Source: Clostridium gelidum (GTDB lineage: Bacteria; Bacillota; Clostridia; Clostridiales; Clostridiaceae). Taken from it: DNA of 64,000 nucleotides. The position numbers were made by a program, and so were the translations under genes. Location: positions 5,969,501-6,033,500 of the forward strand of contig NZ_AP024849.1 in NCBI RefSeq assembly GCF_019977655.1, written 5' to 3'. Positions 36,431 to 44,685 of this stretch are shown here, piece after piece; positions within the stretch are counted from its first letter, which is position 1, and each line of letters opens with the position of its first letter. The notes beneath the pieces were generated by a model that worked only from the letters and a program-made list of their open reading frames with translations, did not search any database and had not been told where the DNA came from.

Positions 36431-37435
36431 TTAACTATCTCCCCCTTGTAAATCCATTTTATTAGTTAAGCTTACTGTAAGTTTCATTGTATATTTTCCA
36501 GTTCCACAATCCCAAGTATGAGTATCCTCATTAATATATAATGTGCAATCACTCAATATATCCAAATACCATATTTTACCTTTTAATGCATAGCCCGTTA
36601 TACAATCTGAACTGCCTATTGCATCTATTGATATTTCGTCTGAAAAACCACATAATTTATTATTTGCTACTGTTATAGCATCCTTATCGTCTTCTTTTTC
36701 ATAAGTTGTCTGTAATGTTCCGTAGCTATCTTTTAACCCTGAATATTCTACTGAATCTAAGTAATTACCATCACTATCAAATATTTGTACTTTATTAATC
36801 ATGCTTTCGATACTATCTTTATAAGTCATTCCTAGCATTGTATTATTATAAGTATCTGTTTTGCTCGATTGAAGTACATAATCTGAAAGAACTTGTCCTT
36901 TTTCAATAACATTAAACTTATCTGATTGCATCATAGGAATATATTGTTTCCCATTTTGTTTACTGACTTGGGTATAGCATTGCATTACTATATTGTAATA
37001 ACTCGTGTTAGGGCATACTCTATTTATAGGTATTCCAGTAGCAACTATGTTCCCAGCTAATACATTAACCTCACTGCATGCCTTTACTGCTACATCTTCC
37101 GGTGTCATATTCTTAATATTCATGCTAGTTGATGAGCTCATTATAAACCTCATGTAGTCAATGCAATTGAATGTTTCCTCTTGGCCTGAACTATTTAATG
37201 TTCTATCAATAACTTGTCCTCTGAATAGTTCTTTTGTTCCATCTTCAACAATACTTATTAATGTTCCTGGTCCTATTTGAACTCTTGGCTGATTATTATC
37301 ACTTAATGAATAAATCATACTGAATGAGCATTTTCTTGCTGGCTGATCTACTGATGCAGACAATTCAACACTTTTGCATACTGGGGTTATATCTGTTAAA
37401 TTCCAACCATCATATAAGCTATATATTCTAATCAT
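36431..37435 (-). CDS. XkdQ-like baseplate hub protein
   Basis: 334 residues, hub protein of the gp27/gpD type that forms the base of the tube: WNLTDITPVCKSVELSASVDQPARKCSFSM, GPGTLISIVEDGTKELFRGQVIDR, then Cys-containing beta regions. Overlaps the preceding gene by 4 bp; ATG at 37435. Confidence 0.92.
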   Translation of the reverse strand: MIRIYSLYDGWNLTDITPVCKSVELSASVDQPARKCSFSMIYSLSDNNQPRVQIGPGTLISIVEDGTKELFRGQVIDRTLNSSGQEETFNCIDYMRFIMSSSTSMNIKNMTPEDVAVKACSEVNVLAGNIVATGIPINRVCPNTSYYNIVMQCYTQVSKQNGKQYIPMMQSDKFNVIEKGQVLSDYVLQSSKTDTYNNTMLGMTYKDSIESMINKVQIFDSDGNYLDSVEYSGLKDSYGTLQTTYEKEDDKDAITVANNKLCGFSDEISIDAIGSSDCITGYALKGKIWYLDILSDCTLYINEDTHTWDCGTGKYTMKLTVSLTNKMDLQGGDS

Positions 37436-37911
37436 ATATTTTCACCTAATATATTATTTGAATTTGTTAAACTAAAACTTGCGCCCCATTGACCTACAAT
37501 TTTTTCATTTAACTTTAAAAGCTTATATTGCTTTAAAGCTAAAGTGAAATATATATCTCCTGTCCCATCTTTTTCACCATACTCAAAGGTTTCTATCGAA
37601 AATAAATCATTAATATCTGTATCTGTAAGAATTACTCTTATAGGCTTTTTGCTTTTTCTCCACGCCTCTATTTGTGCTACACATTCAAATGGTGTCGGAA
37701 TATTAGAATATGCACAAAAATTATATTCTTGGGCAGGAAAAAAGCTTTCAAAAGATATTTCTGAAAGCTTTGAATCTCCGAGTATATTTACCTCTCCTAC
37801 AGACTCAACATTAATTACTGTATTGTTATTACCTAATTTAAGTGAATAACTAGATGGTGGTACAGGTAATTGTAGCCATGTATTCTCTTGATTAAACCAA
37901 AATTCTATCAT
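37432..37911 (-). CDS. XkdP-like tail protein lacking the LysM domain
   Basis: 159 residues. N-terminal part matches XkdP/LysM tail proteins (LQLPVPPSSYSLKLGNNNTVI, SFFPAQ, IEAWRKSKKPIRVILTDTDIN). These are normally ~200-230 residues with a C-terminal LysM peptidoglycan-binding domain; here the protein stops soon after KQYKLLKLNEK and no LysM repeat follows in any frame before the hub gene. GTTAGGAGGTAATTAAA before ATG 37911. Confidence 0.88.
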   Translation of the reverse strand: MIEFWFNQENTWLQLPVPPSSYSLKLGNNNTVINVESVGEVNILGDSKLSEISFESFFPAQEYNFCAYSNIPTPFECVAQIEAWRKSKKPIRVILTDTDINDLFSIETFEYGEKDGTGDIYFTLALKQYKLLKLNEKIVGQWGASFSLTNSNNILGENI

Positions 37912-37924
37912 TTTTAATTACCTC

Positions 37925-40351
37925 CTAACCCATTCCAAGTGCTGTTTGACTTAACTTATTTGCAAGAGCTGTTGCAATTTTATCTATATCGCCTTCTTCT
38001 CTAATTATTATAGAATCAGCAAGTTTTGCTATTGTTATTGCAAAACCATTTTGCGCACCATCATCCTTGCCAGTACTTGCAGCACCTTTAGCTCCTGGGC
38101 TTCCTGATTTACTTCCTCCAGATAAATTCTTATTTACATTAGTTTTTATTCCAACTGAAAGATCTTTAACCGGATCAGTTACTAAATGAGTATTAACCTT
38201 GATTCCAGTTCCCATACCTTTCATAAAATCTGGCATCCAAGTTTCGTAATCTGTAAGAGGACCTTGATCTGGTACCGAGAAGTGAAGGAAGGATCTTATT
38301 TTATCTGCTACACCTTTAACTGCATCTTCAATGTAACTAACTGCTCCTTTTATTCCATCTACAATACCCATTATCATATCTTTTCCCCAATTAAGTGCAG
38401 TTTTACCCACATCCTTAAATACTGTGCCTATAGCTGTTATAACATTTTTTACAATATCCACAGCTCCATTAAATACTGTTCCTACAGTACTTTTTATAGT
38501 GTTCCATGCTCCTGACCAATCTCCATTTATAATTTGCATTACAGTTTTAATAACTCCTGTAACTACACTAAGCACAGTTGAAATTACTGTTTTTATATTA
38601 TTAAAAGCTGCACCTACAACTGTTTTTATAGTTTGTCCATGCGCATTCCAAAAAGTTGTTAGTCCTCCTAAAACTGTAGTTATAACATTTTTAATAGCTG
38701 TCATAACTGTTGTTATGGTTTGTTTTATAAGTGGCCAGTTAGACATTACAAAGCTTATTAACTTTCCAAAGATTTGAATCGCAAATGTTAATACTGGCTT
38801 TAAAACTGAATTCCAAACTGATTGAATTCCTTTAAATACATTTTGAATAGTATTTTGAATTTGTGGCATATGTGCTTTAATAAATTCTACTAAGGATTTA
38901 ACTACTGTAGTTATTAGTTTTATAGTATTGGTTACAACTGCACCAACTTTTGGTCCAAATAAATTTGTAAATAAAGCACCTATTCCTTGAGCGGCACTTC
39001 CTGTTTTCTTAAATACATCAATTGCAGATTTTACAGCACCTGAAATTTTATTAAATACTCCCATAACTATATCTCTTATTCCACCAAAATTTGTAGCAAA
39101 TGCAACTGCGAGTAATGCAACTACTCCAATTATTATTTTAAGAGGTAATGGCAACCCAGTAAATATACTAAAAGCACCAGATAAAGATGAAAAACACTTT
39201 GAGACTACACCTTTAAATTTTTCAAAACATCCACCTAAACTCTGTAATGGTCCAGATACAGAAGGAGTTAACGCCCCAACCTTTCCCATTGATTGTTTAG
39301 CTATATTCAAGACACTAGACACTTTACCTCCAGCTGATTGTGCAGTCTTTGATGCCTTAGAGCTTTTATTTGATTTAGTAATTTTTTGAGCTACTTCGGC
39401 AGACCTTTTTCCTATACCACCAATAGATTTTTTGACCAAATCATTATCTTTAAAAGTTTTAAACAAATCTGATACAGTACTTTTTACATTTCCAATCTCA
39501 TCTTTCGCATTTTTAAAATTAGTTGCCATATCTTCAACCGTTTTTGGTACATTAGATATTGATTTAACTACACCTTTAGCTTTCTCTCCAATATTTTCAA
39601 GAGATCTTTCCCCGGTGTTATTTGTAAATGCTTGCATTAAATTAGAAACAGACGTTCTTACATTTCCTACTGCATCTTTTGTATCATTAAAGCTGTTTTT
39701 AACTTTACCTACTGATTCTGATGCTTTAGATATTGCTTGTACACTTTCTGATGCTTTTAAACCTATTGGTGCTAAACCTTCTATTGCCTTTTTAGTTTTC
39801 TGAACTCCATCAACAACTTTTCCAATTGATTGTCCTCCTGCATTCAAGACTCCTTGGCCTTTACCTCCATTTGATTTAGGAAATTTTTGAGATACTTTGG
39901 AAGCCTGTTTTCCTATAAAATTAATAGACTTTTTACCCAAATCTGTACTTGCAAAAGTCTTATACAAATTTGATGCAGTGTTTTTTAAATTTTCAATCTC
40001 AGCTTTTGTATTTTTAAAATTAGTTTTCATATCGTTAACTGTTTTTGATACATTAGATATTGATTTAACTACATCATTAGCTTTCTCTCCAATATTTTCA
40101 AAAGATCTTTCTCCAGTATTATCTGTACATGCTTGTATAAAATTAGAAACAGCTGATGTTGTACTTCCTATTGCATCTCTTGTACCTTTAACGTTACTTT
40201 CAAGCTTATTTACTGATTCTGCTGCTTTAGATATTGCTTGCACACTTTCTGATGCTTTTGAAGCTACAGGTGATAAACTATCAATTGCTTTTTGTGCTTT
40301 TTGTGCTCCATCAACAACTTTTAATAATGTTGAATCTAGTTCAAATGACAT
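37925..40351 (-). CDS. tail tape measure protein with internal 167-residue duplication
   Basis: 808 residues. Sets tail length and is carried in the tube. Residues ~12-178 and ~179-350 are tandem copies (VVDGAQKAQKAIDSLSPVAS and VVDGVQKTKKAIEGLAPIGL; NTGERSFENIGEKA and NTGERSLENIGEKA). A hydrophobic segment (LPLKIIIGVVALLAVAFATN) lies at ~400, then helical repeats and the conserved tail end (FLHFSVPDQGPLTDYETWMPDFMKGM). ATG overlaps the stop of the frameshifted chaperone product (TAATG). Confidence 0.93.
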   Translation of the reverse strand: MSFELDSTLLKVVDGAQKAQKAIDSLSPVASKASESVQAISKAAESVNKLESNVKGTRDAIGSTTSAVSNFIQACTDNTGERSFENIGEKANDVVKSISNVSKTVNDMKTNFKNTKAEIENLKNTASNLYKTFASTDLGKKSINFIGKQASKVSQKFPKSNGGKGQGVLNAGGQSIGKVVDGVQKTKKAIEGLAPIGLKASESVQAISKASESVGKVKNSFNDTKDAVGNVRTSVSNLMQAFTNNTGERSLENIGEKAKGVVKSISNVPKTVEDMATNFKNAKDEIGNVKSTVSDLFKTFKDNDLVKKSIGGIGKRSAEVAQKITKSNKSSKASKTAQSAGGKVSSVLNIAKQSMGKVGALTPSVSGPLQSLGGCFEKFKGVVSKCFSSLSGAFSIFTGLPLPLKIIIGVVALLAVAFATNFGGIRDIVMGVFNKISGAVKSAIDVFKKTGSAAQGIGALFTNLFGPKVGAVVTNTIKLITTVVKSLVEFIKAHMPQIQNTIQNVFKGIQSVWNSVLKPVLTFAIQIFGKLISFVMSNWPLIKQTITTVMTAIKNVITTVLGGLTTFWNAHGQTIKTVVGAAFNNIKTVISTVLSVVTGVIKTVMQIINGDWSGAWNTIKSTVGTVFNGAVDIVKNVITAIGTVFKDVGKTALNWGKDMIMGIVDGIKGAVSYIEDAVKGVADKIRSFLHFSVPDQGPLTDYETWMPDFMKGMGTGIKVNTHLVTDPVKDLSVGIKTNVNKNLSGGSKSGSPGAKGAASTGKDDGAQNGFAITIAKLADSIIIREEGDIDKIATALANKLSQTALGMG

Positions 40352-40934
40352 TAGTCATCACCTCCTGAATACAAGGCTTCCATTTGTTTCATTTTATCTT
40401 CAATTTCTTGTTCAATAAAAGCACTGATGATAATCTTTTCTCCAAATCCCCTGTTAAACGTCTCTGCTGGCCACTTATCATGTAGTTTCCAGCAGTGATA
40501 TAGAAGATTTATAGTTTCATCAGTGCTTATGAGTTTTTTATGTCTTCTTTTTTATTGGAGGTAGAATCCACTCCTGATATTTCTGTTATTGTATCTGCTA
40601 AAATATCAACTTCACCAGGTAAAAATATTTTATTCATAAGCTCCTTTGGCGTTGGTGCTTTAAAATGTTTCATAAGCTCCTCTGATCTAAGTTCAGAAAC
40701 CCCAGTAAGAACTGTTTCTATTTTTGCTTGTGCTGTAGCAAATCCTTGTATATTTCCTTTCTTATCTACTTGCAATACTCTCTCTTGAATTTCATTATAT
40801 CTTTCCATTGAAATAGCATTACATGTAAATGTAATTTCAGCATTTCCAAGTTTAGCAAGTTTAAGTTTTACCTCTTTTGATGGCACCTCAATTTTACCAG
40901 CATCTATTTTTAATAATTGTTCAACTAAATTCAT
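40351..40934 (-). CDS. XkdN-like chaperone -1 frameshift fusion product
   Basis: Zero-frame XkdN-like protein ends at 40527. A canonical slippery heptamer A AAA AAC (40539 to 40533, minus strand) lies in the zero frame just two codons before that stop. A shift to the -1 frame opens 60 more codons running LISTDETINLLYHCWKLHDK, then WPAETFNRGFGEKIIISAF, to a stop at 40351 overlapping the tape measure ATG. The extension resembles the second XkdN-type protein of clostridial phages, so the 194-residue fusion is the likely gpGT analogue. Confidence 0.8.
40527..40934 (-). CDS. XkdN-like tail assembly chaperone (zero-frame product)
   Basis: 135 residues read from ATG 40934 (GGAGATGG at proper distance; an earlier ATG at 40949 overlaps that ribosome site). 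LLKIDAGKIEVPSKEVKLKLAKLG and then EITFTCNAISMERYNEIQ are typical of XkdN-like proteins, often mislabelled portal proteins. It coats the tape measure protein during tail assembly (gpG analogue). Lies between tube and tape measure genes, the universal place for these chaperones. Confidence 0.9.
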   Translation of the reverse strand: MNLVEQLLKIDAGKIEVPSKEVKLKLAKLGNAEITFTCNAISMERYNEIQERVLQVDKKGNIQGFATAQAKIETVLTGVSELRSEELMKHFKAPTPKELMNKIFLPGEVDILADTITEISGVDSTSNKKEDIKNS

Positions 40935-41029
40935 AATATCCATCTCCATTTCTTATAATTAGGCTAAATTAAAAACCCCACTTTAACCATGGGGTTTTTA
41001 GCAAACTGACAAAGTCTATTTAATCTTTT

Positions 41030-41461
41030 TTATTGTGGTTCTATTATATCTAAGAAATCATATCCCGAGAAAGTAAATGGAAGTGTTTCCTCAACATTCT
41101 TCTTAACTTCCCAATCTGCTACTGTTAATTCATCAAATGTAACATCTTTAAGTACTACTCTTTCAGCTCCTAATGCATCTGGATCAGCTAATTTAGATAT
41201 GATCGTACACACTGTTTGCTTCCCTTGTTTAATATTATCCTTTAATAAAATACTCATTCTTGAAGTAACATGATGTAATTTTAATGTTCCTTTCCCTTCT
41301 ATACCAGTTATTTTACTTCTCTTCCATAAATCTCTTGTAAAATTGACATCTACCTTTGTTAAAGTAACTTTTGCTTGAAGCGCTGAAACCTCTGAAACAT
41401 ATTGTCCATCAATCCAAACCTCTCCCCATGTTCCGTTTATAACATTTTTTGCTTGTTGCAT
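41030..41461 (-). CDS. tail tube protein (XkdM-like)
   Basis: 143 residues of the myovirus tail tube family (DUF2001): VINGTWGEVWIDGQYVSEVSALQAKV, LWKRSKITGIEGKGTLKLHHVTS. Forms the inner tube through the sheath. ATG 41461 with GGGGGAAATTGTA. Just downstream, a small hairpin (AAACCCCA...TGGGGTTTT, ~40973-40999) may adjust expression relative to the chaperone gene. Confidence 0.95.
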   Translation of the reverse strand: MQQAKNVINGTWGEVWIDGQYVSEVSALQAKVTLTKVDVNFTRDLWKRSKITGIEGKGTLKLHHVTSRMSILLKDNIKQGKQTVCTIISKLADPDALGAERVVLKDVTFDELTVADWEVKKNVEETLPFTFSGYDFLDIIEPQ

Positions 41462-41473
41462 TACAATTTCCCC

Positions 41474-42595
41474 CTATATATATATTTGAAATTTAATATC
41501 TTCAATTGCATCTAAGATAACTGCTTGTCCTCTAAGAAATACTTGAGAACCAGTATTACTTTCTTTTAGTTCTCGATCTTTTAGAGCTGAGATATCTGTT
41601 CCTTGACTCTTTAAGTAAACCTTTTGTGCATCTAAATCAATTTCAGCTTTATTTTGTCCATCAATACTGCTATCAAGTAATCCATCTAGTTCTAATCCTT
41701 CAAAATATCCATTAATAGCAGCAATAAGTAAACATTTATGATCATAATCATTTGGATATTTGCCTATATAATTATCCTCAGCAGTTGCCTTAATATCACC
41801 ATGTATTAAATCCATAATGTCTACGATCTTAATTTTCTTAAAATCATCACCTCTATTTTCAATTGTAGTTACAAAGCTGTTTACTGCTCTATCAATCTTT
41901 ACTTTGGTTCCATCATTAACTAGAATTAATTTACCTGCATCAATTGCTTCATCTCTTTCTTCTTTCTTTAAATGTGGAACATCAATTACTTCTGCAAGTG
42001 GTGCAAATGTGGCACTAATAGTTAATGGTGTTCCTGCTAGCATTCCAGCAATCCTTGAACAATATTCTGCTGCAGTATAAGTTTTACTCGCTGTCTTAAT
42101 ATCATCCGTACTAAAGTTTATTATTCCTTCATTATCTGCTGGGCAATGTGGAAGTACTGCTTTAACTTTAATATCCTTAGTACTTCTTAATTGCTTAATC
42201 CAAGTAGCAAAATCTGTTGCTCTTGAAGTAATATTTGCCTCTGTATCAGCTTTTCCATCAGCTGCTAGGCCAATGCCTGGAATTACAACATAATCCCATT
42301 TAATAGTTTCTAAGTAACTTTGAGCTTCTGAATAATCGGCTGAATCTACTTTCTCTATATAAGCAATTACTTGCTTTGGTGGATTTTGATATCCTATCAT
42401 AGCAAGTTTTATTTGTTCCTTATTAAAAGCTGATAATGTTTCTGGAATTTCATCTATAGTCTCCATTTTTATTGGATTACTATATGAAGATGGCATAGTA
42501 TCTTTCAAAATAAGTACTACTACACCTCTTTTTCCTCTTTTAGTTGCAGTTATTCCTGCTTGCTTAAATATAATTTCTATGGATGGTTCTCCCAT
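41474..42595 (-). CDS. contractile tail sheath protein (XkdK-like)
   Basis: 373 residues. Phage sheath text: GEPSIEIIFKQAGITATKRG, then AGMLAGTPLTISATFAPLAEV, INSFVTTIENRG-like VNSFVTTIENRGDDFKKIKI and the C-terminal lock domain GQAVILDAIEDIKFQIYI. Presence shows a contractile (R-type) particle. ATG 42595 with AAGGAGGAATAACAA; 13 bp before the tube gene. Confidence 0.97.
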   Translation of the reverse strand: MGEPSIEIIFKQAGITATKRGKRGVVVLILKDTMPSSYSNPIKMETIDEIPETLSAFNKEQIKLAMIGYQNPPKQVIAYIEKVDSADYSEAQSYLETIKWDYVVIPGIGLAADGKADTEANITSRATDFATWIKQLRSTKDIKVKAVLPHCPADNEGIINFSTDDIKTASKTYTAAEYCSRIAGMLAGTPLTISATFAPLAEVIDVPHLKKEERDEAIDAGKLILVNDGTKVKIDRAVNSFVTTIENRGDDFKKIKIVDIMDLIHGDIKATAEDNYIGKYPNDYDHKCLLIAAINGYFEGLELDGLLDSSIDGQNKAEIDLDAQKVYLKSQGTDISALKDRELKESNTGSQVFLRGQAVILDAIEDIKFQIYI

Positions 42596-42608
42596 TTGTT
42601 ATTCCTCC

Positions 42609-43043
42609 TTAAATTTTAAAATTAATTTTATCTGCTTTAGGGCTTTCTGGTGTATTAAAAATTCTATCTTGTGTAAAGCCTATCTTAAGTTTTAGGTGTA
42701 TTTCTGTATTTTTTGATCTACCTCTTAACTTCCTTATCTTTGCAGCTCTATCCAAAACCTTTATATATCCACCACTAAAAATTTCTCGCATTGTATCCCA
42801 CACTTCATTTTCAGCAATTAAATCAACATTCATTAACTCATCTAGTGGTGGATAATAAATAATCTTCATAGTTATGATGTTTAAATAACTATTTCTATTT
42901 AGATCCGTTTGCCTACTAGTAATGTAACGAATAAAAAAAGAAGGTCTTATTATTTCCTTCTCTAACTTTGATACATATACTTTTGTATCTGGGAATTTCT
43001 CAACTAACATTACATTAATTGAGTTAATTAAATCATTAATCAT
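42609..43043 (-). CDS. tail terminator-like phage protein (XkdJ position)
   Basis: 144 residues. MINDLINSINVMLVEKFPDTKVYVSKLEKEIIRPSFFIRY is the pattern of the tail completion/terminator proteins preceding sheath genes (DUF6838-like). First gene of the main structural operon; AGGAGGAAATTT before ATG 43043. Retention of a terminator, which caps the tail end, while head genes are missing fits a tailocin. Confidence 0.8.
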   Translation of the reverse strand: MINDLINSINVMLVEKFPDTKVYVSKLEKEIIRPSFFIRYITSRQTDLNRNSYLNIITMKIIYYPPLDELMNVDLIAENEVWDTMREIFSGGYIKVLDRAAKIRKLRGRSKNTEIHLKLKIGFTQDRIFNTPESPKADKINFKI

Positions 43044-43232
43044 AAATTTCCTCCTATAATCGCTGTGTTTTATGTTTTTTTGTAATGTGGTTGTAACTTT
43101 TTCCTTTCGTAACTTCTGGAAATCTAATAAATTCCTTCTGTACTTATCATTTGTCTATTTCAAACTCTGCCGCAAAAATCTCATCCCCTTCCATAAATAA
43201 TTGATACATACAAATTTTTATTTTATCGCGTC

Positions 43233-43266
43233 AAAAAGAACTCCCATTACTTTAAGAGTTCTTTTT
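43233..43266 (-). terminator. leader terminator downstream of late promoter B
   Basis: AAAAAGAACTC (43233-43243) and GAGTTCTTTTT (43256-43266) form an 11-bp stem with flanking A and T runs. On the minus strand it begins ~35 nt after the predicted transcription start of the structural operon and 190 bp before its first gene. Confidence 0.8.
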
Positions 43267-43307
43267 AATACTTTATGAGAGGAAACTATCTTTTCTTCCC
43301 ACTTACT

Positions 43308-43388
43308 ATTATAAGGCTTCATATTATCTATTTCTTATAGACTTTCTCTAATTTTCCTACAATTTTTCTATAACTTTTCTTATAACAC
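43308..43388 (-). promoter_or_regulatory. late promoter B: TATAAT plus upstream 11-bp iterons
   Basis: Minus-strand TATAAT at 43308-43313 in CCTTATAATAGTAAGTGGGAA, nearly the same context as promoter A. Starting 32 bp upstream of it (43345), four consecutive 11-bp units read on the plus strand TCTCTAATTTT, CCTACAATTTT, TCTATAACTTT, TCTTATAACAC. No -35 consensus, so activator dependence is likely. The flanking block from TATGAGAGGAAAC onward is also shared with promoter A. Confidence 0.75.
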
Positions 43389-43547
43389 TTAAATCTTGCT
43401 AATAGAACCTGTTTATTATGTTACTCTTCATCTACTATAAATCAATAAATGCTTTTATTATAAGAGAATTTTGATAATGTAGAAATTTACATAACAACAA
43501 CTTAATCCAAATTTATTCTCTCCCTAACTTTTTTGATTTAAAGCTAA

Positions 43548-43590
43548 CAAAAAACAGCAGTTCAATTTCCCTAACTACTGTTTTATATCT
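43548..43590 (-). terminator. terminator of the late-regulator gene
   Basis: AACAGCAGTT (43553-43562) pairs with AACTACTGTT (43573-43582); on the minus strand followed by TTTTTTG. Lies ~70 bp after the regulator stop codon, before promoter B. Confidence 0.75.
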
Positions 43591-43660
43591 CTTTATATAT
43601 ACTTTTTTTAATTAGTTAACTAAACAATATGATTGGTTTGATAAATCTTACTTAAACCCC

Positions 43661-44074
43661 TTAGGAAATATACCTTTCCATTTTTATAGCTGCTTGTTTT
43701 TCTAATTGCTTAACTCTTTGATATGATAACATTAATTTTTCTTGTACCACATAGTACCTTCTATGTTCTATATGAACAATTTGCATTATGTCTCTTTCTT
43801 CTTCTGTTAATATGGTCATTGCATTATCTATTCTTTTTAACTCTCTTTTTTTAGTTGCTTGTGCCTTAAATAATTCTTCTTTCCTTTCCATAAGCTTCTC
43901 AGCTTGCTGTTCCACACTAGATGTGATTTTATAAGTCTTTCCTGTTCTTTCTTCCATGCCTTGTCCACTTATGCCCAATATCTCTTCCTCTAACTCTTGG
44001 ACTCTTAAATCTATATCTCCTATATCTGCTAAAATTTCTTTATATTTTCCTATTCTATTTATAGTATTATTCAT
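43661..44074 (-). CDS. ArpU/sigma region 4-like late transcription regulator
   Basis: 137 residues. N-terminal ~90 residues are coiled coil (VQELEEEILGISGQGMEERTG, RKEELFKAQATKKRELKRID). The C-terminal ~45 residues form a sigma-region-4-like helix-turn-helix: LTEEERDIMQIVHIEHRRYY, then VVQEKLMLSYQRVKQLEKQA. Such RinA/ArpU-type proteins switch on phage late genes. Being the only activator candidate in the locus, it should act at the iteron promoters A and B (inference). ATG 44074, AGGAGTTGATTAA upstream; own terminator follows. Confidence 0.82.
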   Translation of the reverse strand: MNNTINRIGKYKEILADIGDIDLRVQELEEEILGISGQGMEERTGKTYKITSSVEQQAEKLMERKEELFKAQATKKRELKRIDNAMTILTEEERDIMQIVHIEHRRYYVVQEKLMLSYQRVKQLEKQAAIKMERYIS

Positions 44075-44195
44075 TTAATCAACTCCTATTATTGCTCTAC
44101 TCTATCCTAATCTTGTACTAGCATTAATACTCTTTAATAATTTACAGCTTCCTGCAAAAGTAAAGTACTTATAGTTTTATTTATAAATTATTCAC

Positions 44196-44261
44196 TTACT
44201 GCGCATCTCTTTTTCTCAAGTGTTCAATAATTTCTTTTAAAGTCTTTATATACTCTCCCAT
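44196..44261 (-). CDS. 21-residue small ORF, tail-locus control region
   Basis: ATG 44261 with a near-perfect AGGAGGAGAT ribosome site; product begins MGEYIKTLKEIIEHLRKRD, a charged amphipathic helix. It resembles the 21-residue ORF at 45051-45116 (EYIK-LKE----L--R in both). Too short to name; candidate antirepressor or regulatory peptide. Lies 122 bp upstream of the late-regulator gene on the same strand. Confidence 0.5.
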   Translation of the reverse strand: MGEYIKTLKEIIEHLRKRDAQ

Positions 44262-44353
44262 ATCTCCTCCTATAGTCTTAATTTTAAGACATATCATTTA
44301 AAAATATTAGCCATCTCTACATATTATTCCTCCGTCGGTTCTTTTTGTCCATT

Positions 44354-44455
44354 TTATATTCTTTGTAATGTCTTAGTTGATACTCTTACTTTCACTGCTA
44401 CATAATATTGAAATATTCCAAGCTTTTTTCTTTGATTTTCTATAGTTCTTGACAT
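44354..44455 (-). pseudogene. 33-codon ORF resembling a fragment of an XRE-type HTH protein
   Basis: ATG 44455; text IENQRKKLGIFQYYVAVKVR followed by VSTKTLQRI looks like the core of an XRE helix-turn-helix (RKKLGLTQEEVA..VSTRTLQRIE) that stops abruptly. Probably a relic of a second repressor, or a micro-regulator. The ribosome site (GAGGAAGAGAG) is present but distant. Confidence 0.35.
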
Positions 44456-44578
44456 TATTTACTCTCTTCCTCACCTTTACTATATTAAGTCTTATTTTCG
44501 GGATATAATTACTTCAATTTATTAAATAAAATTAGTGTATATATTGTGTTAATTCTAGCTAAGTTCATATTTCCTTAT

Positions 44579-44649
44579 TTGTCTTTAATTTTATACATTT
44601 ATAATATTATCTTCAAAGAAGAATAAATATCTGTCTTGAAAGAGAGACA
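44579..44649 (+). promoter_or_regulatory. XRE repressor promoter and possible autoregulatory operator
   Basis: TTGTCT (44579) with TATAAT (44600-44605, 15-bp spacing) or TAATAT (44602-44607, 17-bp spacing). Downstream, TGTCT (44632) and AGACA (44645-44649) form an inverted repeat within the leader, a plausible repressor site. The rest of the 44462-44578 stretch is AT-rich without an ORF. Confidence 0.4.
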
Positions 44650-44685
44650 ACTGAATGATACTATACTTATGGAGGTATCAATAAA

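Noticed and set aside
39432..40418. Plus-strand ORFs of 123 and 173 codons opposite the tape measure gene
   Set aside because: They mirror each other because the tape measure gene is internally duplicated; no start signals.
42609..43043. Head-tail connector or capsid protein as evidence for a full prophage
   Set aside because: Position before the sheath and the sequence pattern fit a tail terminator; no other head gene exists nearby.
43272..43450. CRISPR array made of the 11-bp iterons
   Set aside because: Units are contiguous, too short and without spacers; they fit activator-binding iterons.
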